Below the pieces are notes generated by a model, which saw only the letters and a list, made by a program, of their open reading frames with translations, made no database searches and was not told where the DNA came from. Positions 7,128 through 16,022 of a stretch of 64,000 nt of DNA are shown here, piece after piece. Source of the DNA: Hypericibacter adhaerens (GTDB lineage Bacteria; Pseudomonadota; Alphaproteobacteria; Dongiales; Dongiaceae); NCBI RefSeq assembly GCF_008728835.1, contig NZ_CP042582.1, positions 5,067,001 through 5,131,000 of the forward strand. Direction: 5' to 3'. How positions within the stretch are numbered: position 1 is the first letter of the stretch; each line of letters begins with the position of its first letter. Both the position numbers and the translations under genes were made by a program.

Positions 7128-9236
7128 ATGTATCTCGGCGTCGATATCGGCGGCACCTTCACCGACCTCGTCATGATGGACGAGGCCGGCGCCATCGGCA
7201 CCGCCAAGGCCCTGACCACGCCGGGCGAGCTCGAGCAGGGCGTGCTCAGCGCCGTGGCGCTCGCGGCCGAAGCCCGGGGCCTCGCGCTGCACGAGCTGCT
7301 GGCCCAGGTGAAGATCTTCGGCCACGGCACCACCCAGGCGACCAACGCGCTGATCGAGCGCAAGGGAGCCAAGACCGGCCTCATCGCCACGCGCGGCTTC
7401 GGCGACACCATCGGGCTGCAGCGCCTGCTGGGCTTCTCGGCCGGCGTGCCGGTGGACCAGCTCGGCTGGTACAGCAAGCGGCGCTATCCCGATCCGATCG
7501 TGCCGATCGCGCTCCGGCGCGAGGTGCCGGAGCGCATCGATCATGCCGGCCGCGTGCTGTTGGCGCTCGACCGCGCCGCGGCGCGCCAGGCGGTCGAGGA
7601 GCTGGCCGCGGCCGGGGTCGAGACCTTCGCCGTGGCCCTGCTCTGGGCCTTCCGCAACCCCGCACACGAACAGGCGGTCGGCGAGCTCATCCGCGAGATC
7701 AGCCCGAACGCCTATGTGAGCCTCTCATCCGAGGTGTCGCCCATCATCGGCGAGTATGAGCGGACCGCCACCACGGCGCTCAACAGCTATCTCGCGCTCA
7801 AGGTCGTGTCCTATCTCGACCGGGTCGAGGCGGTCCTGCGCGAGAACGGCTTCAGCGGCAAGTTCTACATCCTCAACAGCGCGGGCGGCGTCATGCCGGC
7901 AGCCGAGGCGGCGCGCAAGCCGGTGCTGCTGGTGGCGAGCGGTCCCGCGGGCGGCGTGCTGGGTTCGCTCCAGCTCGCCAAGACGCTGGGCCATCACAAT
8001 GTCATCACCACCGACATGGGTGGGACCAGCTTCGACGTGTCGCTGATCGTCGAAGGAAAGCCGCTGGTCTCGGCCAGCCATGAGGCCGGCGGCTACCATC
8101 TCAACACGCCGATGATCGACATCCTGGCGGTGGGCGCCGGCGGCGGCTCGATCGCGCGGGTGGAGAACGGGTTGCTGCGCGTCGGCCCCGAGAGCGCCGG
8201 CGCCCGGCCCGGTCCCGTCTGCTACGGACGCGGCGGCACCCGAGCGACCGTGACCGACGCCGATGTCGTGCTCGGCATCATCTCGCCCGACAATTTCCTC
8301 GGCGGACGCATGAAGCTCGACCTCGCCGCCGCCCGCGAGGCGATCCGCACCCAGATCGCCGAGCCGTTGGGTCTCGGCATCGAGGAGGCCGCCGCCGGCA
8401 TCGTGCGCATCGTCAACGGCCATATGGCCGACACGCTGCGCGAGGTCACGATCGGGCGCGGCTTCGATCCGCGCGATTTCGTGATCTTCGCCTATGGCGG
8501 CGCCGGCCCCGCCCATTGCGCGGGCTACGGCGCCGAGCTCGGCGCGCGCCGCATCCTCATCCCCGCCACCAGCATGGCGCATTCGGCTTATGGCGCGCTC
8601 GCCTCCGACGTCCATCATTCGAGCGAGCGCTCGCAGCTCATGCGCGGGGGCGGCAGCGGCCATCATCCCTGGGAAGGGATCGATGTCGAGGAGGTCGCCC
8701 GGATCTTCGCCGATCTCGAGGCGCGCTGCGTCGCCGGCATGGAGCGCACCGGCATCGCGCGCGAGCACGCGACCGTGCTGCGCACCGTCGATATGCGCTA
8801 TCGCCGCCAGACCCACGACCTGATCGTCCGCTTCCCCGACGGGCCGGTCGACGCCCAGGCGGTCAGGGCCGCGGTCGAGCGGTTCGAAGCCGATTACGAG
8901 GGGCTTTACGGCAAGGGCTCGGGCTTCCGCGACGCCGGCATCGAGCTCAGCACCTTCCGGATGCAGGCGACCGGCCACACCGCCACGCCGGCCCCGAAAT
9001 GGGACGGCGCGCGCCATGCGGTCGAGCCCGGCGCGCGCATGATCTTCGAGCCCGGCCTCGGCACCCGCATGAAGGTGCCGGTCTGGCAATGGCTCGAGCT
9101 GCCGGTCGGCCACCATGTCGACGGGCCGGCCGTGATCGAGCATCCCGAGACCACCGTCTATGTCGGCCCGAAGCAATCGGCCGTGATCGACAAGACCGGC
9201 AATCTCTCCATCGACCTTGCGGAGGCAAAGCCATGA
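7128..9236 (+). CDS. hyuA: Hydantoinase A / oxoprolinase family subunit
   Basis: 702 residues. The N terminus GVDIGGTFTDLV is the ASKHA phosphate-binding loop of HyuA/acetone-carboxylase-beta proteins. TTDMGGTSFDVS near residue 300 and FAYGGAGPAHCAGYG near 455 are the further conserved nucleotide-binding and family signatures. With HyuB these proteins form ATP-dependent cyclic-amide hydrolases (hydantoins, 5-oxoproline) or carboxylases (acetone, acetophenone). The stop overlaps the hyuB start by 4 bases, indicating translational coupling of the two subunits. Confidence 0.93.
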   Translation: MYLGVDIGGTFTDLVMMDEAGAIGTAKALTTPGELEQGVLSAVALAAEARGLALHELLAQVKIFGHGTTQATNALIERKGAKTGLIATRGFGDTIGLQRLLGFSAGVPVDQLGWYSKRRYPDPIVPIALRREVPERIDHAGRVLLALDRAAARQAVEELAAAGVETFAVALLWAFRNPAHEQAVGELIREISPNAYVSLSSEVSPIIGEYERTATTALNSYLALKVVSYLDRVEAVLRENGFSGKFYILNSAGGVMPAAEAARKPVLLVASGPAGGVLGSLQLAKTLGHHNVITTDMGGTSFDVSLIVEGKPLVSASHEAGGYHLNTPMIDILAVGAGGGSIARVENGLLRVGPESAGARPGPVCYGRGGTRATVTDADVVLGIISPDNFLGGRMKLDLAAAREAIRTQIAEPLGLGIEEAAAGIVRIVNGHMADTLREVTIGRGFDPRDFVIFAYGGAGPAHCAGYGAELGARRILIPATSMAHSAYGALASDVHHSSERSQLMRGGGSGHHPWEGIDVEEVARIFADLEARCVAGMERTGIAREHATVLRTVDMRYRRQTHDLIVRFPDGPVDAQAVRAAVERFEADYEGLYGKGSGFRDAGIELSTFRMQATGHTATPAPKWDGARHAVEPGARMIFEPGLGTRMKVPVWQWLELPVGHHVDGPAVIEHPETTVYVGPKQSAVIDKTGNLSIDLAEAKP

Positions 9237-11392
9237 CCGCCGCCACCGTCCTCGAGCGCGACCGATCCGGCAAGATCGATCCCATCACTTTCGAGGTGAT
9301 CCGCCACAAGCTCCAGGCCATCACCGAGGAGCAGGCCATCACGCTGAAGCAGGTCTCGGGCTCGCCGGTGGTGACCGAGGCGACCGATTTCAACAACGGC
9401 CTCTATCTGGCCGACGGCTCGATCGTGACCATGGGTCCGCAGGTGATCTTCCACACCGGCACCATGTCGACCGTGATCCGCAACATCATCCAGGAGTTCG
9501 GGCCCCGCGGCGAGATCCGCGAGGGCGACATGTTCATCCTCAACGACCCCTATCGGGGCGCCATCCACCAGCCGGACGTCTCGATCGTGGCGCCGATCTT
9601 CCATGAGGGGCGCCATTGCGGCTGGGCCGGCTCCTGCGCCCACCAGCTCGATGTCGGCGGCATGGGCTTCGGGAGCTGGGCCTACCGGGCGACCGAGGTG
9701 CAGCAGGAGGCCATGCTGCTGACGGGCCTCAAGCTGATCGAGGGCGGCAAGCTGCGCGAGGATCTCTGGCAGATGATCATGAGCATGACGCGCCTGCCGA
9801 ACTATCTGGGCCTCGACCTCAAGGGCATGATCGCCGCCAACAATGTCGCGATCCAGCGCATGATCGAGCTGTTCCGGCGCTACGGACTGGACACGGTCGA
9901 GGCGGTGATGAATGCCGAGATCGACGCCTCCGAGCGTCGCATGCGCGAGCGGCTGAAGAAGATCCCGGACGGCATCTACCGGGCGCGCGACTATATCGAC
10001 CATGACGGTCACACGAACGCGCTCTACCGGGTCTGCCTCGCCATCCACAAGAAGGGCGACGAGATCACCTTCGATCTGGAGGGTACCTCCGAGCAGGCGC
10101 CGGGCTTCATCAACTGCACCTGGTCGGGCATGAAGGGGGCGCTCCTGACCGGCCTGCTGCCGATCCTCGCCCCCGACATCCGCTGGAACGAAGGCGTGCT
10201 CAGGCCCGTCACCATCCATGCGCCCGAGGGCACGCTCTGCAACGCGCGCTGGCCGGCGCCGGTCTCGGGCGCCACCGTCTGCGCGGTCTGGATCGTGATG
10301 AATGTGGCGGTCGCCGCCCTTTCGCGCATGGTGAGTTGCGCGCCCGAGATGGTGCGCGAGGCCCAGGCCGTGACCAAGGGCCAGATGTCGGTGCTGACGC
10401 TCGCCGGCCGCAACCGCAACGGTGAGGCCTATGGCACGCTGCTGCTCGATTCGATGGCGGGCGGGGGCGGCGCCTCGATCGATCTCGACGGGCTCGACGG
10501 CTCGGGCGACTACGACGTGCCGCGCCCGGCCATCGCCAATGTCGAGGCCAACGAGGCGGCGGGGCCGATCCTCTATCTCTTCCGCTCCTTCGTGCCCGAC
10601 ACGGCGGGCCCCGGCCGCATGCGCGGCGGCGGCTCCACCGGCCTGGCGCTGGTCGCCCATGACGTCGAAAAGCTCGATGCCATGGTGATCGGCCATGGCG
10701 TCGAGGTGCCGAACTCGCTCGGCCTCTTCGGCGGGCTGCCGGGCGCCTGCGCCTATCACCTCCTGAAGCGCAGCAACCAGGGCGTCGGCGCGCTGCTCGA
10801 GCGCTATTGGAACGCCGCCCGCGTCATGGCGGACGAAACCGTCGAGGATCTGGGCGCCAAGCCCGGCGGCTTCCGCATCGGCCAGGGCGATGTCTTCTGC
10901 TACACGTTCCAGGGCGGCGGCGGCTATGGCGATCCGCTGCTGCGCCCGCCGGCGCGCGTGCTGCAGGATGTCCGCGACGGCCATGTCTCGGCCGCCAGCG
11001 CCGCGGCGCTCTATGGCGTCGCCATCGCCGGGGAGGATATCGACCAGCCGGCGACCGAGGCCCGGCGCCGCGCGATCCGCCAGCAGCGGCTCGGCGGCAA
11101 GGTGCCGAAGAAGGCGGCGCCCGAGGGCCGCAGCGACGGCTCGGCCGAGATCCGAATCGGCGCCGACCGCCATTTCCATTGCGGCTGCGGCACCGATCTC
11201 GGCCCCTGCCGCGAGAACTGGAAGCCGCGGGCCGTCGGGCGCAAGCTCGCGGCCGCGGATTGCGGGCCCCATGTCCGCCTCCATGCCGAGCTCGAGCTCC
11301 GGGAATTCTGCTGCTCCGATTGCGCCACGCTTCTCGAAGTCGAGGTCCTGCGCAAGGACGAGGAACCGCTCTGGAGCATGAGCCTCGCCTGA
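9233..11392 (+). CDS. hyuB: Hydantoinase B / oxoprolinase family subunit with C-terminal acetone-carboxylase-gamma-like domain
   Basis: 719 residues. HyuB proper runs from DPITFEVIRHKLQAITEEQ to the GGGGYGDPLLRPP region near residue 570. After a short linker, residues about 640-719 form a Cys-rich tail with FHCGCGTDLGPC, a WKPRAVGRKL segment and EFCCSDCATLLEVEV. This resembles the small gamma subunit of acetone carboxylases, which carries a metal-binding Cys cluster and is normally a separate gene. The fusion suggests that this HyuAB pair is a carboxylase-like three-part enzyme rather than a simple hydantoinase. The start overlaps hyuA as ATGA. It is the last gene of the plus-strand arm. Confidence 0.9.
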   Translation: MTAATVLERDRSGKIDPITFEVIRHKLQAITEEQAITLKQVSGSPVVTEATDFNNGLYLADGSIVTMGPQVIFHTGTMSTVIRNIIQEFGPRGEIREGDMFILNDPYRGAIHQPDVSIVAPIFHEGRHCGWAGSCAHQLDVGGMGFGSWAYRATEVQQEAMLLTGLKLIEGGKLREDLWQMIMSMTRLPNYLGLDLKGMIAANNVAIQRMIELFRRYGLDTVEAVMNAEIDASERRMRERLKKIPDGIYRARDYIDHDGHTNALYRVCLAIHKKGDEITFDLEGTSEQAPGFINCTWSGMKGALLTGLLPILAPDIRWNEGVLRPVTIHAPEGTLCNARWPAPVSGATVCAVWIVMNVAVAALSRMVSCAPEMVREAQAVTKGQMSVLTLAGRNRNGEAYGTLLLDSMAGGGGASIDLDGLDGSGDYDVPRPAIANVEANEAAGPILYLFRSFVPDTAGPGRMRGGGSTGLALVAHDVEKLDAMVIGHGVEVPNSLGLFGGLPGACAYHLLKRSNQGVGALLERYWNAARVMADETVEDLGAKPGGFRIGQGDVFCYTFQGGGGYGDPLLRPPARVLQDVRDGHVSAASAAALYGVAIAGEDIDQPATEARRRAIRQQRLGGKVPKKAAPEGRSDGSAEIRIGADRHFHCGCGTDLGPCRENWKPRAVGRKLAAADCGPHVRLHAELELREFCCSDCATLLEVEVLRKDEEPLWSMSLA

Positions 11393-11402
11393 GGCTTGGC
11401 GC

Positions 11403-12596
11403 TCAGGTCCCCGCGCCCTGCGCCAGCGTCATATAGGCCTCCTCGCGGCCGAGCTCGCGATAGGCGACGCGCAGGCTCGAATAGAACTCGTCGAGATCGA
11501 CATTGCAGCTGCGCACATGGCGGTGCGAGACGGTCGGGTCGAAGCCGGTGCGGCCATGGAGCAGGCGCTGGTTGTTGAAGACCAGCATCTGGCCGGCCTC
11601 GATCTTGACGATGAGCTGGTTGCGCGCGTCATAGAGATAGGCGAGCAGGCTGCGCAGCGCGTCGTAATAGGCCGCCACTTCGCCCGCGTCGATATCGAAG
11701 GGCGCCGTGCCGCGATCGAGCAGCCGCAGGCCCTCGACATGGCCCTCGCGATCGAGCCGGATCACCGGCCCCGAGGCGTAGAAGGCGCGGCCTTCCTTCA
11801 GGGTCCGGTGGAACCCGGCCGGGACGGTCGAGAGCAGGCGGAAGGCCTCAGGGTTCTCGCTGCGGAAGCTCTCGGCGACATGGTAGCCGTCGACCAGGGT
11901 CGAATCGCCGCCTTCGGCGCTCTGCGCCAGCACATGGAAGAAGGTGATGCCGGGCGGATGGTGGCGGTAAGGCTCGTCCGTATGCGGCGCCAGCGGCACC
12001 GCCGTGTCGCCCACGAGCTGGGGGCTGGGCTGCGAGATCAGCTCGTAGATGCCGTAATTGGTCATCCGCAGCGAGCCGACCAGCTTCGCGACCTGCTCGG
12101 TCGCCTCGCGCTCGCAGCCGACATCGTTGAGAATGACGAAGCCGTAATCGCGCAGCCGCTCCAGGAAGCGCAGCCGCGCCGGCTTCTCCTCAAGCGCCGG
12201 ATAGCTTTCGTAGGACAGCAGGTTGTTGCTGCGCGGATGCCAGAGCACCGGCTTGTGGCGGCGATAGTCGCGCTCGGCCGGCGACAGGCAATGGGCGCGC
12301 AGCCAGAGCGCACCATAGCGAGAACGATGGAAGCCGGGCTTCCAGGTGACCGCGATCTCGCCCTGCTCGTTCACAGCCGCACTCTCGACCGCGATCTCCC
12401 GCGGGATGTCGGTCAGCCGCAGCTCGCGGCGCGCCGTCTCGGTGCTGCCGCATTCGGCGCAGACGCAGTTGTGGCGCAGCCAGATCGCGGGATAGCGGCT
12501 CTCATGCCCGTCGGCCCATCGCACGAGGAGGTCCCCATTGCGGGATTCAAGATGGACGACGCAGTGCCGAGGATTGCTCGAAGAGGATCGATTCAT
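11403..12596 (-). CDS. Gamma-butyrobetaine hydroxylase-like Fe(II)/2-oxoglutarate dioxygenase
   Basis: 397 residues in two parts. Residues about 12-105 form a GBBH-like N-terminal zinc domain (DUF971 type) with RHNCVCAEC and a later AHC. Residues about 135-390 form the TauD/double-stranded beta-helix domain with the iron motif HTD (His205, Asp207), a distal His347 in LLHGRTGF, and the 2-oxoglutarate-binding arginine region. Homologues hydroxylate gamma-butyrobetaine, trimethyllysine or related quaternary ammonium compounds. It stands alone, converging with the HyuAB arm. A partner carnitine gene is not seen, so the substrate is open. Confidence 0.88.
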   Translation of the reverse strand: MNRSSSSNPRHCVVHLESRNGDLLVRWADGHESRYPAIWLRHNCVCAECGSTETARRELRLTDIPREIAVESAAVNEQGEIAVTWKPGFHRSRYGALWLRAHCLSPAERDYRRHKPVLWHPRSNNLLSYESYPALEEKPARLRFLERLRDYGFVILNDVGCEREATEQVAKLVGSLRMTNYGIYELISQPSPQLVGDTAVPLAPHTDEPYRHHPPGITFFHVLAQSAEGGDSTLVDGYHVAESFRSENPEAFRLLSTVPAGFHRTLKEGRAFYASGPVIRLDREGHVEGLRLLDRGTAPFDIDAGEVAAYYDALRSLLAYLYDARNQLIVKIEAGQMLVFNNQRLLHGRTGFDPTVSHRHVRSCNVDLDEFYSSLRVAYRELGREEAYMTLAQGAGT

Positions 12597-12751
12597 GCCG
12601 GCCGATCGGTTTTGACAAGCGCGGCTCTTCCTGGGGATAGTCCCAGCCGCGCCCGCTGGGGGTCTTCATGATAGCCGGGGTTTCACGGCCGGCGAAGAGA
12701 CCGGACGGACGGCGGCGTCGCATTGGTGTCGTAGTACAAAGGGGGACCCCC

Positions 12752-13837
12752 ATGACCCGGCAGATTCTCGTGCTCGGCGGCGACGGCATCGGGCCCGAGG
12801 TGACGGCGGCGGCCGAGCGCGTGCTGCGCATCCTGGCCGGGCGGCACAAGCTCGCCCTCGCCTTCGAGCATGCGCTGGTGGGCGGCGCCTGCTACGACGC
12901 GACCGGCCTTTTCATCACCGACGCCACCATGGCCAAGGCGAAGGCCGCCGACGCGATCCTGTTCGGCGCCGAGGGCGGGCCCAAATGGGACAGCCTCGAG
13001 CTCACCGGCCCACCCGAGACGCGCAGCGGGCTGACGCGGCTGCGGCGCGAGCTCGAGCTCTATGCCAATCTGCGCCCGATCCGCCCCTTCGAGGCGCTCC
13101 TCGCCCACTCGACCCTGAAGCCCGAAATCGTCCGCGGCGTCGATTTCATGATCGTGCGCGAGCTCTGCGGCGGCATCTATTTCGGCGAGCCGCGCGGCAT
13201 CGAGCGCAAGGGCGACGGGCTGCTGCACGGTTTCGACACCCAGGATTACAGCGAACCCGAGATCGAGCGGATCGCCCATGCGTCTTTCGCGCTCGCCCGC
13301 TCGCGCCGCCGCAAGCTCTGCTCCGTCGACAAGGCGAATGTCATGGAGAGCGGCATCCTGTGGCGGCGCACCCTCACGCGGATCGGCGAACGGGACTATC
13401 CCGAGGTCGAACTCTCCCATCTTTATGTCGACAACGCCGCGATGCAGATCGTGCGCAACCCGCGCCAGTTCGACGTGATCGTCACCGACAATCTCTTCGG
13501 CGACATCCTGTCGGACGGGGCCGCCATGATCACCGGGTCGCTCGGCATGCTGCCCTCGGCCTCGCTCGGCACACCCCGGCCCGACGGCCGCCGCCCAGGG
13601 CTTTATGAGCCCGTCCATGGCAGCGCGCCCGACATCGCCGGCCAGGGGCTCGCCAATCCGCTGGGCGCCATCATGAGCGCCGCCCTGCTGCTGACCCATG
13701 GGCTCGGCCGGCCCGACCTCGCGCAGATCGTCGAACGGGCCGTGGCCCGCACGCTCGAGGCCGGCATCGCGACACCCGATCTCGGCGGCAAGGCCGGCAC
13801 GGGCGAGGTGCTCGCCGCCGTCATCGAGGCGCTCTGA
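12752..13837 (+). CDS. leuB: 3-isopropylmalate dehydrogenase family protein (LeuB paralogue)
   Basis: 361 residues, a beta-decarboxylating dehydrogenase. It begins with [31 protein letters not shown], the substrate arginine region [15 protein letters not shown], and the [19 protein letters not shown] metal and NAD region follow in order, and [14 protein letters not shown] is near the C terminus. The reaction is NAD-dependent oxidation and decarboxylation of 3-isopropylmalate or a related 3-alkylmalate. The ATG at 12752 follows AAAGGGGGAC. No leuA, leuC or leuD lies nearby, so it may be a second copy with another malate-type substrate. Confidence 0.88.
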   Translation: MTRQILVLGGDGIGPEVTAAAERVLRILAGRHKLALAFEHALVGGACYDATGLFITDATMAKAKAADAILFGAEGGPKWDSLELTGPPETRSGLTRLRRELELYANLRPIRPFEALLAHSTLKPEIVRGVDFMIVRELCGGIYFGEPRGIERKGDGLLHGFDTQDYSEPEIERIAHASFALARSRRRKLCSVDKANVMESGILWRRTLTRIGERDYPEVELSHLYVDNAAMQIVRNPRQFDVIVTDNLFGDILSDGAAMITGSLGMLPSASLGTPRPDGRRPGLYEPVHGSAPDIAGQGLANPLGAIMSAALLLTHGLGRPDLAQIVERAVARTLEAGIATPDLGGKAGTGEVLAAVIEAL

Positions 13838-13853
13838 GGCGAGCCCCCCGTGC

Positions 13854-14633
13854 CTAGCCGTGCGCTTGCAGGTAGTGGCGCGGCGCGGATCCGAGCACGC
13901 GCTTGAACATGGTGGTGAAGGCGGCGGGGTTGTCGTAGCCGAGATCGATCGCGACCGCGGTCACCGCCTCGCCGGCCACGAGCCGCGGCAGGGCCGCGGC
14001 GAGGCAGGCCTGCTGGCGCCAGGTCACGAAGCTCAGGCCCGTCTCGCGCCGGAACAGCCGCGTGAAGCTGCGCCGGCTCAAGCCCAGCGAGCGGCTCCAA
14101 TCCTCGATCGTCTCATGCGGCGTCGGATTCTGCAGGAATGCCCGGCAGCGCTTGGCGAGCTGGCCGTCGGCCGGGAACGGCAAGGCCAGCGGCGGCAGCG
14201 GCTGCTGGCGGCGCAGCTCATGCTGGATCAGCGCCATCACCGCGCCTGCGCGGCTCGCCGGGTCATATTCCACCGGCAGGTCGACCGCCTCGGCGAGCAG
14301 GCCGCGCATGAAAGGCGAGATGCCGATCACCTGGCAGCGATCGGGCATGTCCCGGGCCGCATCCGGCTCGAGATAGAGGCTATGGGTCGCAACGGGCCCC
14401 AGCATATGCACCTCATGCGTAACCCCGGCCGGGATCCAGACGCCGCGTTGCGGCGGTACGATCCAGCTCCCTTGCGCCGTCATCACCATCAGCGTGCCGG
14501 TCGTGCCATAAAGCAGTTGGCTGCGGCGGTGGCGATGCGGCCGGATCACATGGCGGTCGGCATATTGATTGCCGACCGCGATCAGCGGTCGGGAGACCTT
14601 GTCGAAAAGCTCGACCGAGCTGTTGCGGGGCAT
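13854..14633 (-). CDS. AraC family transcriptional regulator with cupin N-terminal domain
   Basis: 259 residues. The N-terminal cupin-like sensing domain has RPHRHRRSQLLYG and a WIVPPQRGVWIPAGVTHEV segment. The C-terminal AraC DNA-binding domain has two helix-turn-helices, seen in WSRSLGLSRRSFTRLFRRE and AIDLGYDNPAAFTTMFKRV. The start at 14633 is preferred because the cupin fold begins there; a frame extends to 14705. It is divergent from the MFS exporter gene at 14767, with 133 bases between them, so the exporter is its most likely target. Confidence 0.88.
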   Translation of the reverse strand: MPRNSSVELFDKVSRPLIAVGNQYADRHVIRPHRHRRSQLLYGTTGTLMVMTAQGSWIVPPQRGVWIPAGVTHEVHMLGPVATHSLYLEPDAARDMPDRCQVIGISPFMRGLLAEAVDLPVEYDPASRAGAVMALIQHELRRQQPLPPLALPFPADGQLAKRCRAFLQNPTPHETIEDWSRSLGLSRRSFTRLFRRETGLSFVTWRQQACLAAALPRLVAGEAVTAVAIDLGYDNPAAFTTMFKRVLGSAPRHYLQAHG

Positions 14634-14766
14634 GGCCCACTCTCGTAAGTCATCGGCCTGCTTGCGGTAGCGGGCCTGGATTCCCTTCCTTATCCTGATT
14701 GCCAATCATTCGCAACAATGCCGTCGCCGGGGTCCTCGCCCGGCGGGGGAAGAAGGGCGTACCCAC

Positions 14767-15978
14767 GTGAGCCAGGCCGTCATCGACCGGCGCCAGACCG
14801 GTTCCACCGCCTTCTATGTGCTGGCGGCGATCAGCTTCTGTCACCTGCTGAACGACATGATGCAGTCGCTGCTGCCGGCGATCTATCCGATCCTCAAGGG
14901 CGGCTTCGATCTCGATTTCGGGCAGATCGGCCTGCTGACCCTCACTTATCAGATCACCGCCTCGCTGCTGCAGCCCGTCGTCGGGCTCTACACCGATCAC
15001 AAGCCGCACCCCTATTCGTTGCCCATGGGCATGAGCTCGACCCTGGCGGGGCTGGTGGTGATCGCCTTCGCCCCGAGCTTCCCGCTGCTGCTCGCCGGCG
15101 CGGCGCTCCTGGGCGTCGGCTCCTCGGTGTTCCATCCCGAATCCTCGCGCATGGCGCGACTGGCCTCGGGCGGCGCCCATGGGCTGGCGCAATCCTTGTT
15201 CCAGGTGGGCGGCAATGTCGGCTCGGCGCTGGGCCCGCTGCTGGCCGCCTTCATCATCCTCCCGCACGGCCAGACCAGCGTCGCCTGGTTCGCCTTCGCG
15301 GCCTTGGGCGGCATCGCCGTCCTCACCATGCTGGGCCGTTGGTACAAGGCCAACGGCCATGCGCGCCGTCCGGCCCGCAAGGCGCCCGCACGCCACTCGA
15401 GCTTGTCGCGAGGACAGGTGGGCCGCGCGCTCGCGGTGCTGATCGCGCTGATCTTCTCCAAATATTTCTATCTGGCGAGCATCTACAGCTACTACATCTT
15501 CTACCTGATGCATCACTTCGACGTGTCGACGCAGCTGTCGCAGATCTATCTCTTCGTCTTCCTCGCGGCCGCGGCGGCCGGCACGATCATCGGCGGCCCG
15601 ATCGGCGACCGGATCGGCCGCAAGAAGGTGATCTGGGGTTCGATCGTCGGCGTGCTGCCCTTCACGCTGGCGCTGCCCTATGTGGGCCTCTGGGCCACGG
15701 TCGCGCTCAGCGTCATCATCGGCTTCGTGCTCTCCTCGGCCTTCTCGGCGATCGTCGTCTATGCGCAGGAGCTGGTGCCGGGCCGCGTCGGCATGATCTC
15801 GGGCCTCTTCTTCGGGCTCGCCTTCGGCATGGGCGGCATCGGTGCGGCGGCTTTGGGCGAGCTCGCCGACTGGACCAGCATCGAGTTCGTCTATCGCGTC
15901 TGCTCCTTCCTGCCCTTCATCGGGCTGCTGGCCGCGTTCCTGCCCAACATCGAAGGCTCGTTGCGCAAGGCGGCCTGA
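14767..15978 (+). CDS. MFS transporter, fosmidomycin-resistance (Fsr) type
   Basis: 403 residues with about 12 predicted membrane segments. Motifs of the Fsr group are clear: FCHLLNDMMQSLLPAIYP near residue 23, QPVVGLYTDHKPHP near residue 72, and VFHPESSRMARLASGG near 120. A cytoplasmic-loop GDRIGRKKVIWGS marks the second MFS half. Members export drugs or other small molecules across the inner membrane. GTG start at 14767. It is divergent from an AraC-type regulator with a cupin sensor, which fits substrate-induced export. Confidence 0.9.
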   Translation: MSQAVIDRRQTGSTAFYVLAAISFCHLLNDMMQSLLPAIYPILKGGFDLDFGQIGLLTLTYQITASLLQPVVGLYTDHKPHPYSLPMGMSSTLAGLVVIAFAPSFPLLLAGAALLGVGSSVFHPESSRMARLASGGAHGLAQSLFQVGGNVGSALGPLLAAFIILPHGQTSVAWFAFAALGGIAVLTMLGRWYKANGHARRPARKAPARHSSLSRGQVGRALAVLIALIFSKYFYLASIYSYYIFYLMHHFDVSTQLSQIYLFVFLAAAAAGTIIGGPIGDRIGRKKVIWGSIVGVLPFTLALPYVGLWATVALSVIIGFVLSSAFSAIVVYAQELVPGRVGMISGLFFGLAFGMGGIGAAALGELADWTSIEFVYRVCSFLPFIGLLAAFLPNIEGSLRKAA

Positions 15979-16022
15979 GCCCGAGGCTGGCCATCGGCGC
16001 GCGGGGCGGTGCATAAGGAGGC

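Noticed and set aside
12752-13837. leuB as part of a leucine biosynthesis operon
   Set aside because: No leuA, leuC, leuD or nearby amino-acid gene is present; the gene stands alone between a dioxygenase and an AraC regulator.
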